The notes beneath the pieces are model-generated. The model did no database searches and was not told the origin of the DNA. It saw only the letters and a list, made by a program, of their open reading frames with translations. A stretch of 64,000 nt of DNA from Trueperella bialowiezensis (GTDB lineage: Bacteria; Actinomycetota; Actinomycetes; Actinomycetales; Actinomycetaceae). Of this stretch, positions 40,301 to 48,007 are shown one piece after another; the stretch's first letter is position 1, and every line of letters begins with the position of its first letter. Made by a program: the position numbers and the translations under genes. Location: contig NZ_LR134476.1 of NCBI RefSeq assembly GCF_900637955.1, forward strand, positions 992,001 through 1,056,000, read 5' to 3'.

Positions 40301-40623
40301 CGGTTTGCCGCCCGGGCGACGTCGGTTCCGTAGTCCAGTTCGATGGTGACGAAGGAGACCGACGACGACGAACGGGTAGTCGTGTTCGCCACCTCCGGAA
40401 TCGTCATCACGCGCTGTTCGACGGGGATCGACACGCGGTCACGCATCTGCTCCGAGGTTGCTCCCGGGCTCACCGTGAGCACATTGATCACTGGCAGCTC
40501 GATGCGCGGGATGAGCTCTTGGCGAAGCAACCCCACACAGAACGTTCCGAGCACGGCAATAACAATGGACACAAGCGCAACAAACGCGCGGTTCTTGAGT
40601 GAACCTTCCGAAAGCTTAAACAT
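37366..40623 (-). CDS. RND-type (AcrB/hydrophobe) efflux transporter
   Basis: A 1085-residue membrane protein with 12 predicted segments and two large extracytoplasmic loops. The N-terminus (FKLSEGSLKNRAFVALVSIV) and the TM4 region with GRVVDDSIVVIENIKRHLDYG carry the proton-relay acidic pair DD typical of the family. It should export drugs, lipids or metabolites using the proton gradient. The last 50 residues are a repeat of VVDGDAD units encoded by a 24-bp minisatellite. There is no membrane-fusion partner here. Confidence 0.9.
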   Translation of the reverse strand: MFKLSEGSLKNRAFVALVSIVIAVLGTFCVGLLRQELIPRIELPVINVLTVSPGATSEQMRDRVSIPVEQRVMTIPEVANTTTRSSSSVSFVTIELDYGTDVARAANRVELAINRADENFPENADYQVIAGGSSDIPLAYVAITSEGTPLETAERIRNTVMPELEKISGVASAELIAAPEQNISITLNAERVAELGISPDAIEKALDDNGLSVPVGTLVEGGQAKDVTVGNQLDSIEALRAIPIVAGDTEAGQPATVYPLSEIAQVEFTDGARDMVGRIDGEDAIAIVIFPTANANIVDTSAEVGDALDRLAPSVGGNTEFTMLFDQAPYITGSIESLAQEGLLGLIFAVLVILVFLFSVRSTLVTAISIPLSLLAGFIGMYVGGYSLNMLTLAALTLSIGRVVDDSIVVIENIKRHLDYGKDKRDAVLDGVREVSSAITASTIVSFIVFVPIGLVPGLVGELFRPFAFTVVIALAASLLVALTIVPVLAYWFLKPAKAALVAQRTGELEEYQQVARRKEERYWLRRAYEPVLRGTQKRPVVTLLVALVILGASVAMFPLLKINLLGSANQGSISLTQEVEPGSSTQAQVEAAAEVEQALSEVPGTNTIGTLIGANPMTGVPQISYFVSIDEDADVDQITDALQAAGDAVAGEGALTTSTEGMLGSGTIDVNITAPDPQSLAQATDDVQAALAELAEVKAVEHNLAAEAPAVQVTVDRDAVAAVGLTENDVVGMIAAQMVEPEIGTIAIDNVDTAIKLSINDPVTSVDELRAMTIMGQPIAAFAQIEEVGSIPTIVTINGQTTATVSATPVATDNLGEASAAVERALADVDLPDGAVTIVGGSAEQLAESFEQLIYAIAAAILLIYVVLVWIFKSLVQPALLLVAIPFAAIGSFGALLLTDTPLDLSAMIGLLMLTGIVVTNAVVLVDLMNQYRERGYELGEAVHAGAMRRVRPVVMTSLATIAAMTPMALGVSSATGFISTPLAITVIGGLITSTLLTLVLLPVLYRLVEGAKERAAARRAAKVEAMVAAEVAKDADAVVDGDADVVVDGDADAVVDGDADVVVDGDAGADGVKDSDATQDEDR
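37417..37519. repeat. 24-bp minisatellite in the exporter C-terminus
   Basis: Four full 24-bp units plus a partial fifth, starting CGCATCCCCGTCAACGACG, alternate between GAC and GGC variants, so the higher-order period is 48 bases. The unit length is a multiple of three, so copy-number changes keep the frame. The encoded tail is strongly acidic and probably cytoplasmic. Confidence 0.85.
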
Positions 40624-40730
40624 GAAAACCTCGCTGTCGATACCGTTCTAGCCTACGCCTTGGCCACCGCCATGGCCATAGTGCTCACATTTGGTTTCTT
40701 TCCACCACCTACCTTTGAAACAATTGCGCC

Positions 40731-42086
40731 ATGACGTTTATCGACTGGGCACTTGAGCAGGCCGTGAAGCATCCGAAGTTGGAAGGCGCGTTTGTGAGCG
40801 CCAGCGGCGAATGGCTTGACGTGCTGCTTCCCGACGGGCGAGCATTCCGCTTCCGCCCGGGTGCCCTCATCAAGTCGGACGCCCCACTTGAGCAGCGCAC
40901 GGTGTTGCTGGATCGCCTGATCGACGTCGGCGTGGAGCAAGCCGAAGAATCACGCGTGCTGGAGGCCGCCGACGAGCCGGGGGACGGCGTCGTCGCAAAC
41001 AAACCGGCGGACTCGTCTGGTGGCCGAGATGAGGAAAGCGGCGGAGAACGGACGGGCGAAGGCGGCGGCGAGTCTGGAAGCGAATCCGGCGTCGGGCAGC
41101 CTCAGGACCAGGGCGAGGCGCCCATTTTCCCGATCGTGCGGGCGGCCGACTATTTTTTGGCCTCGCATCGCGGTTCTGACTCGATGGTCTACTTGCCGAT
41201 CACGGATTTTCTTGCCGTGGGTATCGCGCACGACTATCCGGATACGATCGAGCCGATCTACTATTCGCAGCTCGAGGATTCCGATGCGGACATCGGCGAA
41301 GTGGTGTCCGAGGCGGTTAACAGGCTGCGGCAGGCGGCTGGGCGCAGGAGTCAGAGCGTCGAGATTGAGGTGACCGAGATTGCGGGCGCGCGCGTCATGT
41401 CGTTCTTGCAGCCGGCGAACTACGAGGTGTCGTGGTTCGTGGACGTTGAGATGACCATGCATATCGCCGAGCGGATTTCCGAACACCGGCCCGACGACAT
41501 TCCGCTGTTCGTGCCGGCGTCGAGGTCCAAGCTGTACATCGTATTTGCCGACGACCCGCATTTGACTGATTTCTTTGAGTTTTTGCTTGATCAGCGGGAT
41601 GCGAGCGACGTCGTCTATCCGCTTCCGCACACGGTGGCCGAGGATGGGTGGCTCGAATGGCAGCCCTTCCCCGGGTCGCGCCTTGCCGACGTGCTGGCGA
41701 ACCTGCGCAACCACTACCGGCAAAAGATTTATCGCGCCCAGCTCGACGTCATCTCGCAGTGGCCGCACGTGGGGGCCGTGACCTCGTTCGATATTCGGCG
41801 GTTGACGAGCGGGGAGCGCGTGTCTGTGACCACGTGGGATGCCAGCAACGACCACGGCACGATCCCGAAGACGGACTTCGTCACGTTCACGCGCCGGCCG
41901 TCCCCGCATCCGTGGGAGGATGTTACGCCTGTGAATATTACGGTGCGCACGCACGTGGCACGTGAACTGTGGCCGGCCGGTTTTTCTGACGATACGAACG
42001 TGTGGCCGCCGCGCTACACGATCACCGGTTTCCCCGATGATGACACGCTGCTCGCGCTGAAGGGTGCCACCGACCGCCAGTTCTAG
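40731..42086 (+). CDS. Conserved hypothetical actinobacterial protein
   Basis: A 451-residue cytoplasmic protein. The N-terminal 80 residues look like a small acidic domain, followed by a Gly/Glu/Ser-rich linker (GGERTGEGGGESGSESG), then a large alpha/beta domain with YFLASHRGSDSMVYLPITDF and LAVGIAHDYPDTIEPIYYS, and a C-terminal part with DIRRLTSGERVSVTTWDASN. No catalytic motif is identified. It stands alone between the exporter and a membrane protein on the other strand. Confidence 0.6.
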   Translation: MTFIDWALEQAVKHPKLEGAFVSASGEWLDVLLPDGRAFRFRPGALIKSDAPLEQRTVLLDRLIDVGVEQAEESRVLEAADEPGDGVVANKPADSSGGRDEESGGERTGEGGGESGSESGVGQPQDQGEAPIFPIVRAADYFLASHRGSDSMVYLPITDFLAVGIAHDYPDTIEPIYYSQLEDSDADIGEVVSEAVNRLRQAAGRRSQSVEIEVTEIAGARVMSFLQPANYEVSWFVDVEMTMHIAERISEHRPDDIPLFVPASRSKLYIVFADDPHLTDFFEFLLDQRDASDVVYPLPHTVAEDGWLEWQPFPGSRLADVLANLRNHYRQKIYRAQLDVISQWPHVGAVTSFDIRRLTSGERVSVTTWDASNDHGTIPKTDFVTFTRRPSPHPWEDVTPVNITVRTHVARELWPAGFSDDTNVWPPRYTITGFPDDDTLLALKGATDRQF

Positions 42087-42156
42087 GGCGAAACGGTGCG
42101 CCGTCTTTTGGAGTCATAATCAGTGGCTGCCGGGGCTTGTACTCGGTAAGCTGCGC

Positions 42157-42561
42157 CTAACTAGCTCGACCTTTTTCGTCAGAATCAAAAGCTCTTTTTG
42201 CCCGAAAATAGCGAACCCAGAACAAGATGATGGCGACCACGCATGTCGCCATAGAAAACACTAAAGAATCGAACGAAACCTTATAACGAGGATCAACATA
42301 CTCTACAACTGCGCCAATGGAGGCAATAACCCCCGCGGCGAGAATTGCGCATCCCATCAGGAGAGCCGGCGTTGCTGTGGCTCTCTGAACTCGGTACCAA
42401 TTCTCTTCGGATTCCATCGCGTATGGCGTCCGCGTCCCCATCAATTCGTTAGGGCGAATTTGGTCTTTCCTCATTCGCCGTCCGATAACGATCACAAAGG
42501 CGCCGCCTCCAACCATAACTACTCCGTTCAACAGGCAGAACACTAGTTCAACGACGCCCAC
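42157..42561 (-). CDS. SdpI/YhfL-family membrane protein
   Basis: A 134-residue protein with three membrane segments (about 7-25, 67-90, 98-118). The loop NELMGTRTPYAMESEENWYR then VQRATATPAL is the SdpI/YhfL family signature. In Bacillus, SdpI gives immunity to the SdpC toxin by binding it in the membrane; most homologs have no known partner, and none is seen here. The ORF is isolated, with repeat-rich gaps on both sides. Confidence 0.75.
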   Translation of the reverse strand: MGVVELVFCLLNGVVMVGGGAFVIVIGRRMRKDQIRPNELMGTRTPYAMESEENWYRVQRATATPALLMGCAILAAGVIASIGAVVEYVDPRYKVSFDSLVFSMATCVVAIILFWVRYFRAKRAFDSDEKGRAS

Positions 42562-42724
42562 GGTTCAGATCACCTCGCCCTCGATCGTCATCGACCTTGG
42601 ATTTTATGGGAAAAGTCTATATCGAGAGCTGCTTTGCGATCTCGAACTTCGGGAAAGAGACGCGCCAAGATTGATGGCGGAGCAGGCGGCGCGAAACCCC
42701 ACAATGTCGAGAAAACGAGAGAGC

Positions 42725-42850
42725 CCACGACGGGGCTTGTACTGGGCACACTCCGCGTAACACATGAGAAAACGGCCGTTTTCATGCTTTTTCGCAATGA
42801 GATTACGCCTGGTCATGTGTTACGCGGACATGGCCAGGTATCCCCGCATC
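42725..42850 (+). repeat. GLVLGxLR repeat, copy 3, with 16-bp terminal inverted repeat
   Basis: The plus strand reads GLVLGTLRVTHEKTAVFMLF, then RNEITPGHVLRGHGQVSP, matching the 20125-20250 copy with no indel. TCCGCGTAACACATGA (42752-42767) is inverted exactly at 42813-42828, and the centre GAAAACGGCCGTTTTC (42768-42783) is a perfect palindrome. A fourth partial copy lies at 42125-42190. The 42562-43014 gap holds nothing else that I can support. Confidence 0.65.
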
Positions 42851-43014
42851 AAACACCCGATATGCCACGCCATTAGACTTACATTTTGTCCGCTAACGCC
42901 GAAACGAAGACTCGCGACATCACGCGAGAAGCTGCGCCGACTCTTGAACTCATAATCTGCTGCCGGATAGATTATGACTTAGCGTTTAAGTCATAATCAG
43001 CGAGGGAGGTGTGT

Positions 43015-44190
43015 ATGAGCTGGCCGCTAGTTAGTTACGAGGAACAAACGTGGCAGGGGCCGACGTCGTGGATTCCGCGCTCGCAAGAACTAGCACGCTC
43101 GCGCGCTCGTTACACCTCGGCGATTCCCGCAGAGATTGCGCAGGCTACCCCTGCCATCGACGATAACCTCGCGCAGCTTTTGGAGTCTGCGACGTTGGAA
43201 CTGTCTCGCTTTGACGCTGAACATGGTCATCACCTGCATGGGTTTGGCCCGCTCCTCCTGCGGTCAGAGGCCAGTTCATCTTCACGTATTGAGAACCTCA
43301 CGGCGAGCGCACGTAACGTGCTGGCTGCCGAGTTGGATCTTGCCACGTCACGCAACTCGCGAGTTATCGTGGGGAACACCCGCGCGATGGAAGCAGCGCT
43401 GGAGTTGGCTGGCAAGCCGGATGCGCACGCGATTCTTGCGATGCACAGCGCTCTTCTTCCAGACGAGTCGACCGGGACGTGGCGTCAAGACATGGTGTGG
43501 ATAGGAACGTCGTCGCTGTCTCCGGTTGGCGCCGACTACGTGGCACCAACGCCTGAACGCGTGCCTGGTCTTATTGCGGACTTAGAACTGTTCATGGAAC
43601 GTAGTGATATTCCGGCGTTGACGCTGGCGGCACTTGCCCACGCACAGTTTGAAACTATCCATCCATTCACGGATGGTAACGGCCGGACTGGGCGAGCACT
43701 CGTTCAGGCGCTTCTTCGCCACAGAGGGGTGACCCGCAGTGTTGCGATACCCGTGTCTGCCGGACTTCTTGCAAACCTAGATCACTATCACAGCGCACTC
43801 GATTCTTACCGTGAAGGCGACATCGCGCCTATCCTCGAGGCGTTCGCGCATGCGTCGCTACGCGCCGTTGAAAATTCACGCCGCCTTGTATCTGAGCTGC
43901 AGGCGGTGCATTCTGACTGGGAGCATCGGCTCGTCACCGCCAAGATCAGGCGGGACGCCCGCGCATGGGATCTCATCGATGCATTGCTTACCTTTCCGGT
44001 TGCAACTGCGGGCCTGCTCGCAGAGCAGATAGGGATCTCTCCGACTAACATTTACCCTCATATGAAGCGGCTTGAATCGCTAGGCATCGTCGAGAAGAAG
44101 AACGCCTACAAGAAGGGGAGCTACTGGATCGCCCCGGCTCCGTTGGCGGCGCTCGACGCTCTTGCTGAGCGCGCCGGCCGGCGAGAGTAG
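43015..44190 (+). CDS. Class II Fic-domain protein (AMPylase)
   Basis: A 391-residue protein. The inhibitory helix motif SSRIEN (S-x3-E-N) is near residue 88-93, the Fic core HPFTDGNGRTGR near 219-230, and a C-terminal winged HTH contains LLAEQIGISPTNIYPHMKRL. Fic proteins transfer AMP to target Tyr, Thr or Ser hydroxyls; the N-terminal inhibitory helix marks class II. The HTH suggests self-regulation. GGAGGT lies five bases from the ATG. It lies just upstream of the type I RM operon. Confidence 0.92.
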   Translation: MSWPLVSYEEQTWQGPTSWIPRSQELARSRARYTSAIPAEIAQATPAIDDNLAQLLESATLELSRFDAEHGHHLHGFGPLLLRSEASSSSRIENLTASARNVLAAELDLATSRNSRVIVGNTRAMEAALELAGKPDAHAILAMHSALLPDESTGTWRQDMVWIGTSSLSPVGADYVAPTPERVPGLIADLELFMERSDIPALTLAALAHAQFETIHPFTDGNGRTGRALVQALLRHRGVTRSVAIPVSAGLLANLDHYHSALDSYREGDIAPILEAFAHASLRAVENSRRLVSELQAVHSDWEHRLVTAKIRRDARAWDLIDALLTFPVATAGLLAEQIGISPTNIYPHMKRLESLGIVEKKNAYKKGSYWIAPAPLAALDALAERAGRRE

Positions 44191-44262
44191 CGGCGTTCGC
44201 CGGTTACTTCACTGCGAGCAGTCTTCGATTTTTCTGTCGGAGGCGTGTGCCATACTGTTGGC

Positions 44263-45858
44263 ATGACTCCTTCGACGACGACGGCCCAGCGCGCCGAGCT
44301 GCATAAGACGATCTGGCGGATAGCAAATGATTTGCGCGGAACGGTGGACGGCTGGGATTTCAAGGCCTATGTTTTGGGTTTCCTGTTTTATCGGTTCATC
44401 TCGGAGAACTTGACGAATTATTTGAACGAGCAGGAACGAAAAGCAGGTAATCCTGATTTCGATTACGCGAAGCTGCCGGACGAGCTGGCTGAGGTGGGTC
44501 GTGCCGAGACGGTCGCCGAAAAGGGCTTCTTTATTCTGCCGTCGGAGTTGTTCGAGAACGTGCGTGCACGTGCACATGCCGGTGAAGAGGAGAATCTGAA
44601 CGAGACTCTGGCAGCGGTGTTCCGTGACATCGAAGGGTCTGCCACGGGCACGGCGTCGGAGGATGATCTGAAAGGGCTGTTCGCGGATGTTGACGTGAAT
44701 AGCCCGAAGCTGGGGTCTACGGTTGTGGGGCGGAATAAGAAGCTCGTGCAAATTCTTGACGCGATCGGCGATCTTCCGCTTGGCAGTGCGGACACCCATG
44801 AGATTGACGCGTTCGGTGACGCCTACGAGTTCCTGATGACCATGTACGCCTCGAGCGCTGGTAAGTCGGGCGGAGAGTTCTTCACGCCGCCTGAAGTCTC
44901 GGAGCTACTCGCGAAGCTGACGGTTGTGGGCAAGACACAAGTCAACAAGGTCTACGATCCTGCGTGTGGTTCAGGTTCCCTGCTCCTGAAGTTCGCGTCG
45001 ATCCTGGGTAAGGAGAACGTGCGTGGTGGCTTCTTTGGTCAGGAGATCAACCTGACCACGTACAACCTGTGCAGGATTAACATGTTCTTGCACGACATCA
45101 ACTTCAACCACTTCTCAATCGCTAATGGCGACACGCTGATTGAGCCCGCGCATTGGGATGACGAACCGTTTGAGGCGATCGTTTCGAATCCGCCGTATTC
45201 CACGAGGTGGGAGGGGGATGCGAACCCGCTGTTGATTAATGATCCGCGTTATTCTCCTGCCGGTGTGCTTGCGCCGAAGTCGAAGGCGGATTTGGCGTTT
45301 ACGATGCATATCTTGCATTGGTTGGCTGTGGATGGCACGGCAGCGATAGTTGAGTTCCCGGGCGTTCTGTATCGTGGCGGGGCGGAGCAGAAGATTCGTA
45401 AGTATTTGATTGAGAATAATTACGTCGACACCGTCATCCAGCTTCCAGCGGACCTCTTTTTTGGCACGACTATCGCCACGTGCATTATCGTGCTGAAGAA
45501 GTCGAAGCCGGAGAACGACGTGCTGTTCATCGATGCTTCTGCTTTGTTCACCCGGAGTGGGAATAAGAATGTGTTGCGTCCGGAGGATCAAGAGAAGATT
45601 CTTGCCACGTTTACTGCTCGTGAGGATGTGGAGCATTTTGCCACCGTGGTTGACAACACGGAGATCGGGGAGAATCAATATAACTTGTCGGTGACGAGCT
45701 ATGTGGAGCCCGAGGACACCACCGAGATCATCGATATTGCCGAGCTCAATGCGGAGATTGAGAAGATCGTGATCCGCCAGGCGCAGCTGCGAGCTCAGAT
45801 TGATGAGATCGTCCGCGACCTCGAAGGCGCCGATGGTGAGCAGGTGGAGAAGGAATGA
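44263..45858 (+). CDS. hsdM: Type I restriction-modification methyltransferase subunit HsdM
   Basis: A 531-residue adenine-N6 methyltransferase. Motif I DPACGSGSLLLKF is near residue 231-243 and catalytic motif IV NPPY near 309-312, with the HsdM N-terminal helical domain (WRIANDLRGTVDGWDFKAYV) and FFTPPEVSELLAKL before motif I. CATACT lies seven bases from ATG 44263, so a leaderless start is possible; a GTG six codons upstream overlaps the SD-like GGAGG. The C-terminal coiled coil binds HsdS. It overlaps the next gene by four bases. Confidence 0.95.
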   Translation: MTPSTTTAQRAELHKTIWRIANDLRGTVDGWDFKAYVLGFLFYRFISENLTNYLNEQERKAGNPDFDYAKLPDELAEVGRAETVAEKGFFILPSELFENVRARAHAGEEENLNETLAAVFRDIEGSATGTASEDDLKGLFADVDVNSPKLGSTVVGRNKKLVQILDAIGDLPLGSADTHEIDAFGDAYEFLMTMYASSAGKSGGEFFTPPEVSELLAKLTVVGKTQVNKVYDPACGSGSLLLKFASILGKENVRGGFFGQEINLTTYNLCRINMFLHDINFNHFSIANGDTLIEPAHWDDEPFEAIVSNPPYSTRWEGDANPLLINDPRYSPAGVLAPKSKADLAFTMHILHWLAVDGTAAIVEFPGVLYRGGAEQKIRKYLIENNYVDTVIQLPADLFFGTTIATCIIVLKKSKPENDVLFIDASALFTRSGNKNVLRPEDQEKILATFTAREDVEHFATVVDNTEIGENQYNLSVTSYVEPEDTTEIIDIAELNAEIEKIVIRQAQLRAQIDEIVRDLEGADGEQVEKE

Positions 45859-46856
45859 GCACGGGAAGTGAGCTTGTCTTTTATCAAGACGAGTCCGGGG
45901 TGACGCAGCTGCAGGTGCGACTTGAGGACGAGACGGTGTGGTTGTCGCAGGCCCAGATGGTCGAGCTTTTCCAGACATCAAAATCCAATGTGAGCGAGCA
46001 TATCAGTCATGTTTTCGAGGAAGGGGAACTCGAGCGTGAAGCAACTGTTCGGGATTTCCGAACAGTTCGTCAAGAGGGGTCTCGCGTAGTTGAACGCGAC
46101 ATAACACATTACAACCTTGACGTGATTATCTCGGTCGGATATCGGGTTAAGTCGCTTGCTGGTACTCGTTTTCGACAGTGGGCTACTGCGGTCTTACGGG
46201 AGTACATCATTAAAGGTTTCACGATGGACGACGCCCGGATGGCCTCCGGTCCGGATGCGTATTGGCGAGAGCTCCTCGAACGGATACGTGATATCCGCTC
46301 GAGTGAGCGTCGGCTCTACCAGCAAGTCCTAGATCTATATGCCACGAGCGTGGATTACGATCCGAAGGCTGAGGTTAGCCGTGAGTTCTTCGCAACCGTG
46401 CAGAATAAACTACATTTTGCCGCGCACGGGCATACCGCTGCAGAGCTTATTTTTGAACGTGCCGACGCGACTCAACCGTTCATGGGTTTGACAAGCTTCA
46501 AGGGGCACCAGCCGAAATCCTCCGACGTGACTGTAGCTAAGAACTACCTTTCAGAGGAGGAGCTTTCTCGGTTGAACCTCATAGTATCGGCGTATTTCGA
46601 TGCAGCCGAATTGCGTGCGCAAATGCATCAGGTGACTCGCATGGAGGACTGGCTCGTTCATTTGGACAATATGTTGGTTGCCATGGACGCTCCTGTGCTT
46701 GAGAACGCCGGAAAGCGAACTAAGGCTCAGGCGGATGCGTATGCAAAGGCCGAACTAGCCAAGTATCGAGAGTCGATAGCTGACGAACCGACGCCGGTGG
46801 AGCGCGCGTATCTCGACACAATTAAAGCGGCTCAAAAGCAGGTGGAGAAGGAATGA
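45855..46856 (+). CDS. RhuM-family protein embedded in the type I RM operon
   Basis: A 333-residue protein of the RhuM (virulence RhuM/KilA-like) family, starting MSTGSELVFYQDESGVTQLQ with VWLSQAQMVELFQTSKSNVS and ISVGYRVKSLAGTRFRQWAT. Such genes occur inside many type I RM operons; the function is unclear, perhaps a regulator or a nuclease-like accessory. It overlaps hsdM and hsdS by four bases each (ATGA), so it is made with the enzyme. Its position between M and S rather than after R is noteworthy. Confidence 0.85.
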   Translation: MSTGSELVFYQDESGVTQLQVRLEDETVWLSQAQMVELFQTSKSNVSEHISHVFEEGELEREATVRDFRTVRQEGSRVVERDITHYNLDVIISVGYRVKSLAGTRFRQWATAVLREYIIKGFTMDDARMASGPDAYWRELLERIRDIRSSERRLYQQVLDLYATSVDYDPKAEVSREFFATVQNKLHFAAHGHTAAELIFERADATQPFMGLTSFKGHQPKSSDVTVAKNYLSEEELSRLNLIVSAYFDAAELRAQMHQVTRMEDWLVHLDNMLVAMDAPVLENAGKRTKAQADAYAKAELAKYRESIADEPTPVERAYLDTIKAAQKQVEKE

Positions 46857-48007
46857 ACTCGGTAGAAAAGCTCGTCGACAAACTCTGTCCAGACGGGGTG
46901 CAATATGTACCGCTGGGCGAACTTGCAAATTACCAGCAACCTACAAAGTTTCTGGTTTCGTCTACCAATTACGACGATTCTTACACTACTCCGGTGTTAA
47001 CAGCCGGCCGGACGTTTATCTTGGGATATACAGATGAAGAAGACGGAATCTACCCGGCATCTGATAAGAATCCAGTCGTCATATTCGACGATTTCACTAC
47101 CGCTTCAAAATGGGTTGATTTTCGGTTTAAAGCAAAATCATCAGCTATGAAGTTGATAACGGCTAGGGACGGATCTCCACTCTCGTTGAAATTTATTTAC
47201 TACGTTCTTCAGAGTCTCAATTATCAGCCGAGCAACCATGAGCGTCACTGGATTTCCAAATTCTCGAAGATCAGAGTTCCCTGGCCACCCAAATCGGTGC
47301 GTGAAAGAATCGTTGGGATTCTTGACTCGTTTACTGCGCTCGAAGCGGAGCTGGAAGCGGAGCTGGAAGCGGAGCTGGAAGCGCGCCGCAGGCAATACGA
47401 GTATTACCGCGACGCGCTTCTCACCTTCCCACCTGAGGGGGGGCCGATCAGGTGGGCGACCTTGGGTAGCACTTTTCAAATGGCAGCCGGTAAAGCAATC
47501 AAGGCGAACCAAATTAGTGCCACACACTCTGCGGCAACACCTATTCCGTGTTTCGGAGGAAATGGGATCCGCGGTTACGTATCCACGCCAAGCGATACAG
47601 AACCTGCCATTTTCATCGGTCGACAAGGTGCTCTCTGTGGGAATATTGCCCGTTCTTCTGGCCCATTTTTTGCTACGGAGCATGCTGTCGTCACGAGACC
47701 AAAAGACAACGACATGATCAGCATACATTGGGCGTACCACCTGTTAACTCATCTCAACCTCAATCAATATGCCACGAAATCAGCTCAGCCCGGCTTATCT
47801 GTAAAGAGACTTGAGCGCGTGAAAATCCCAGTCCCGCCGCTTGAGGAGCAGGAGCGCATCGTCGCGATCCTCGACAAGTTCGACGCCCTCGTCAACGACA
47901 TCAGCTCCGGCCTACCCGCCGAGATCGAGGCCCGGCGCAAACAGTACGAGTACTATCGAGATAAGCTCCTCACCTTCCCCGAGCTCAAGGAGGACGCAAC
48001 ATCATGA
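46853..48007 (+). CDS. hsdS: Type I RM specificity subunit HsdS
   Basis: A 384-residue protein with two target-recognition domains, about residues 5-150 and 195-340, each followed by a conserved helical region containing ARRRQYEYYRDALLTF and ARRKQYEYYRDKLLTF. These spacer helices set the gap between the two half-sites. The first helix contains a run of ELEA repeats. The N-terminal TRD is typical of the family; the target sequence cannot be read from here. It overlaps hsdR by four bases. Confidence 0.93.
   Translation: MNSVEKLVDKLCPDGVQYVPLGELANYQQPTKFLVSSTNYDDSYTTPVLTAGRTFILGYTDEEDGIYPASDKNPVVIFDDFTTASKWVDFRFKAKSSAMKLITARDGSPLSLKFIYYVLQSLNYQPSNHERHWISKFSKIRVPWPPKSVRERIVGILDSFTALEAELEAELEAELEARRRQYEYYRDALLTFPPEGGPIRWATLGSTFQMAAGKAIKANQISATHSAATPIPCFGGNGIRGYVSTPSDTEPAIFIGRQGALCGNIARSSGPFFATEHAVVTRPKDNDMISIHWAYHLLTHLNLNQYATKSAQPGLSVKRLERVKIPVPPLEEQERIVAILDKFDALVNDISSGLPAEIEARRKQYEYYRDKLLTFPELKEDATS
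47348..47383. repeat. 12-bp tandem repeat in the central HsdS helix
   Basis: GAGCTGGAAGCG occurs three times exactly, after a diverged partial unit (CTCGAAGCG). It encodes ELEA per unit in the spacer between the two TRDs. In EcoR124-type enzymes gain or loss of such TAEL-like repeats changes the length of the non-specific spacer in the DNA target. Confidence 0.9.
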
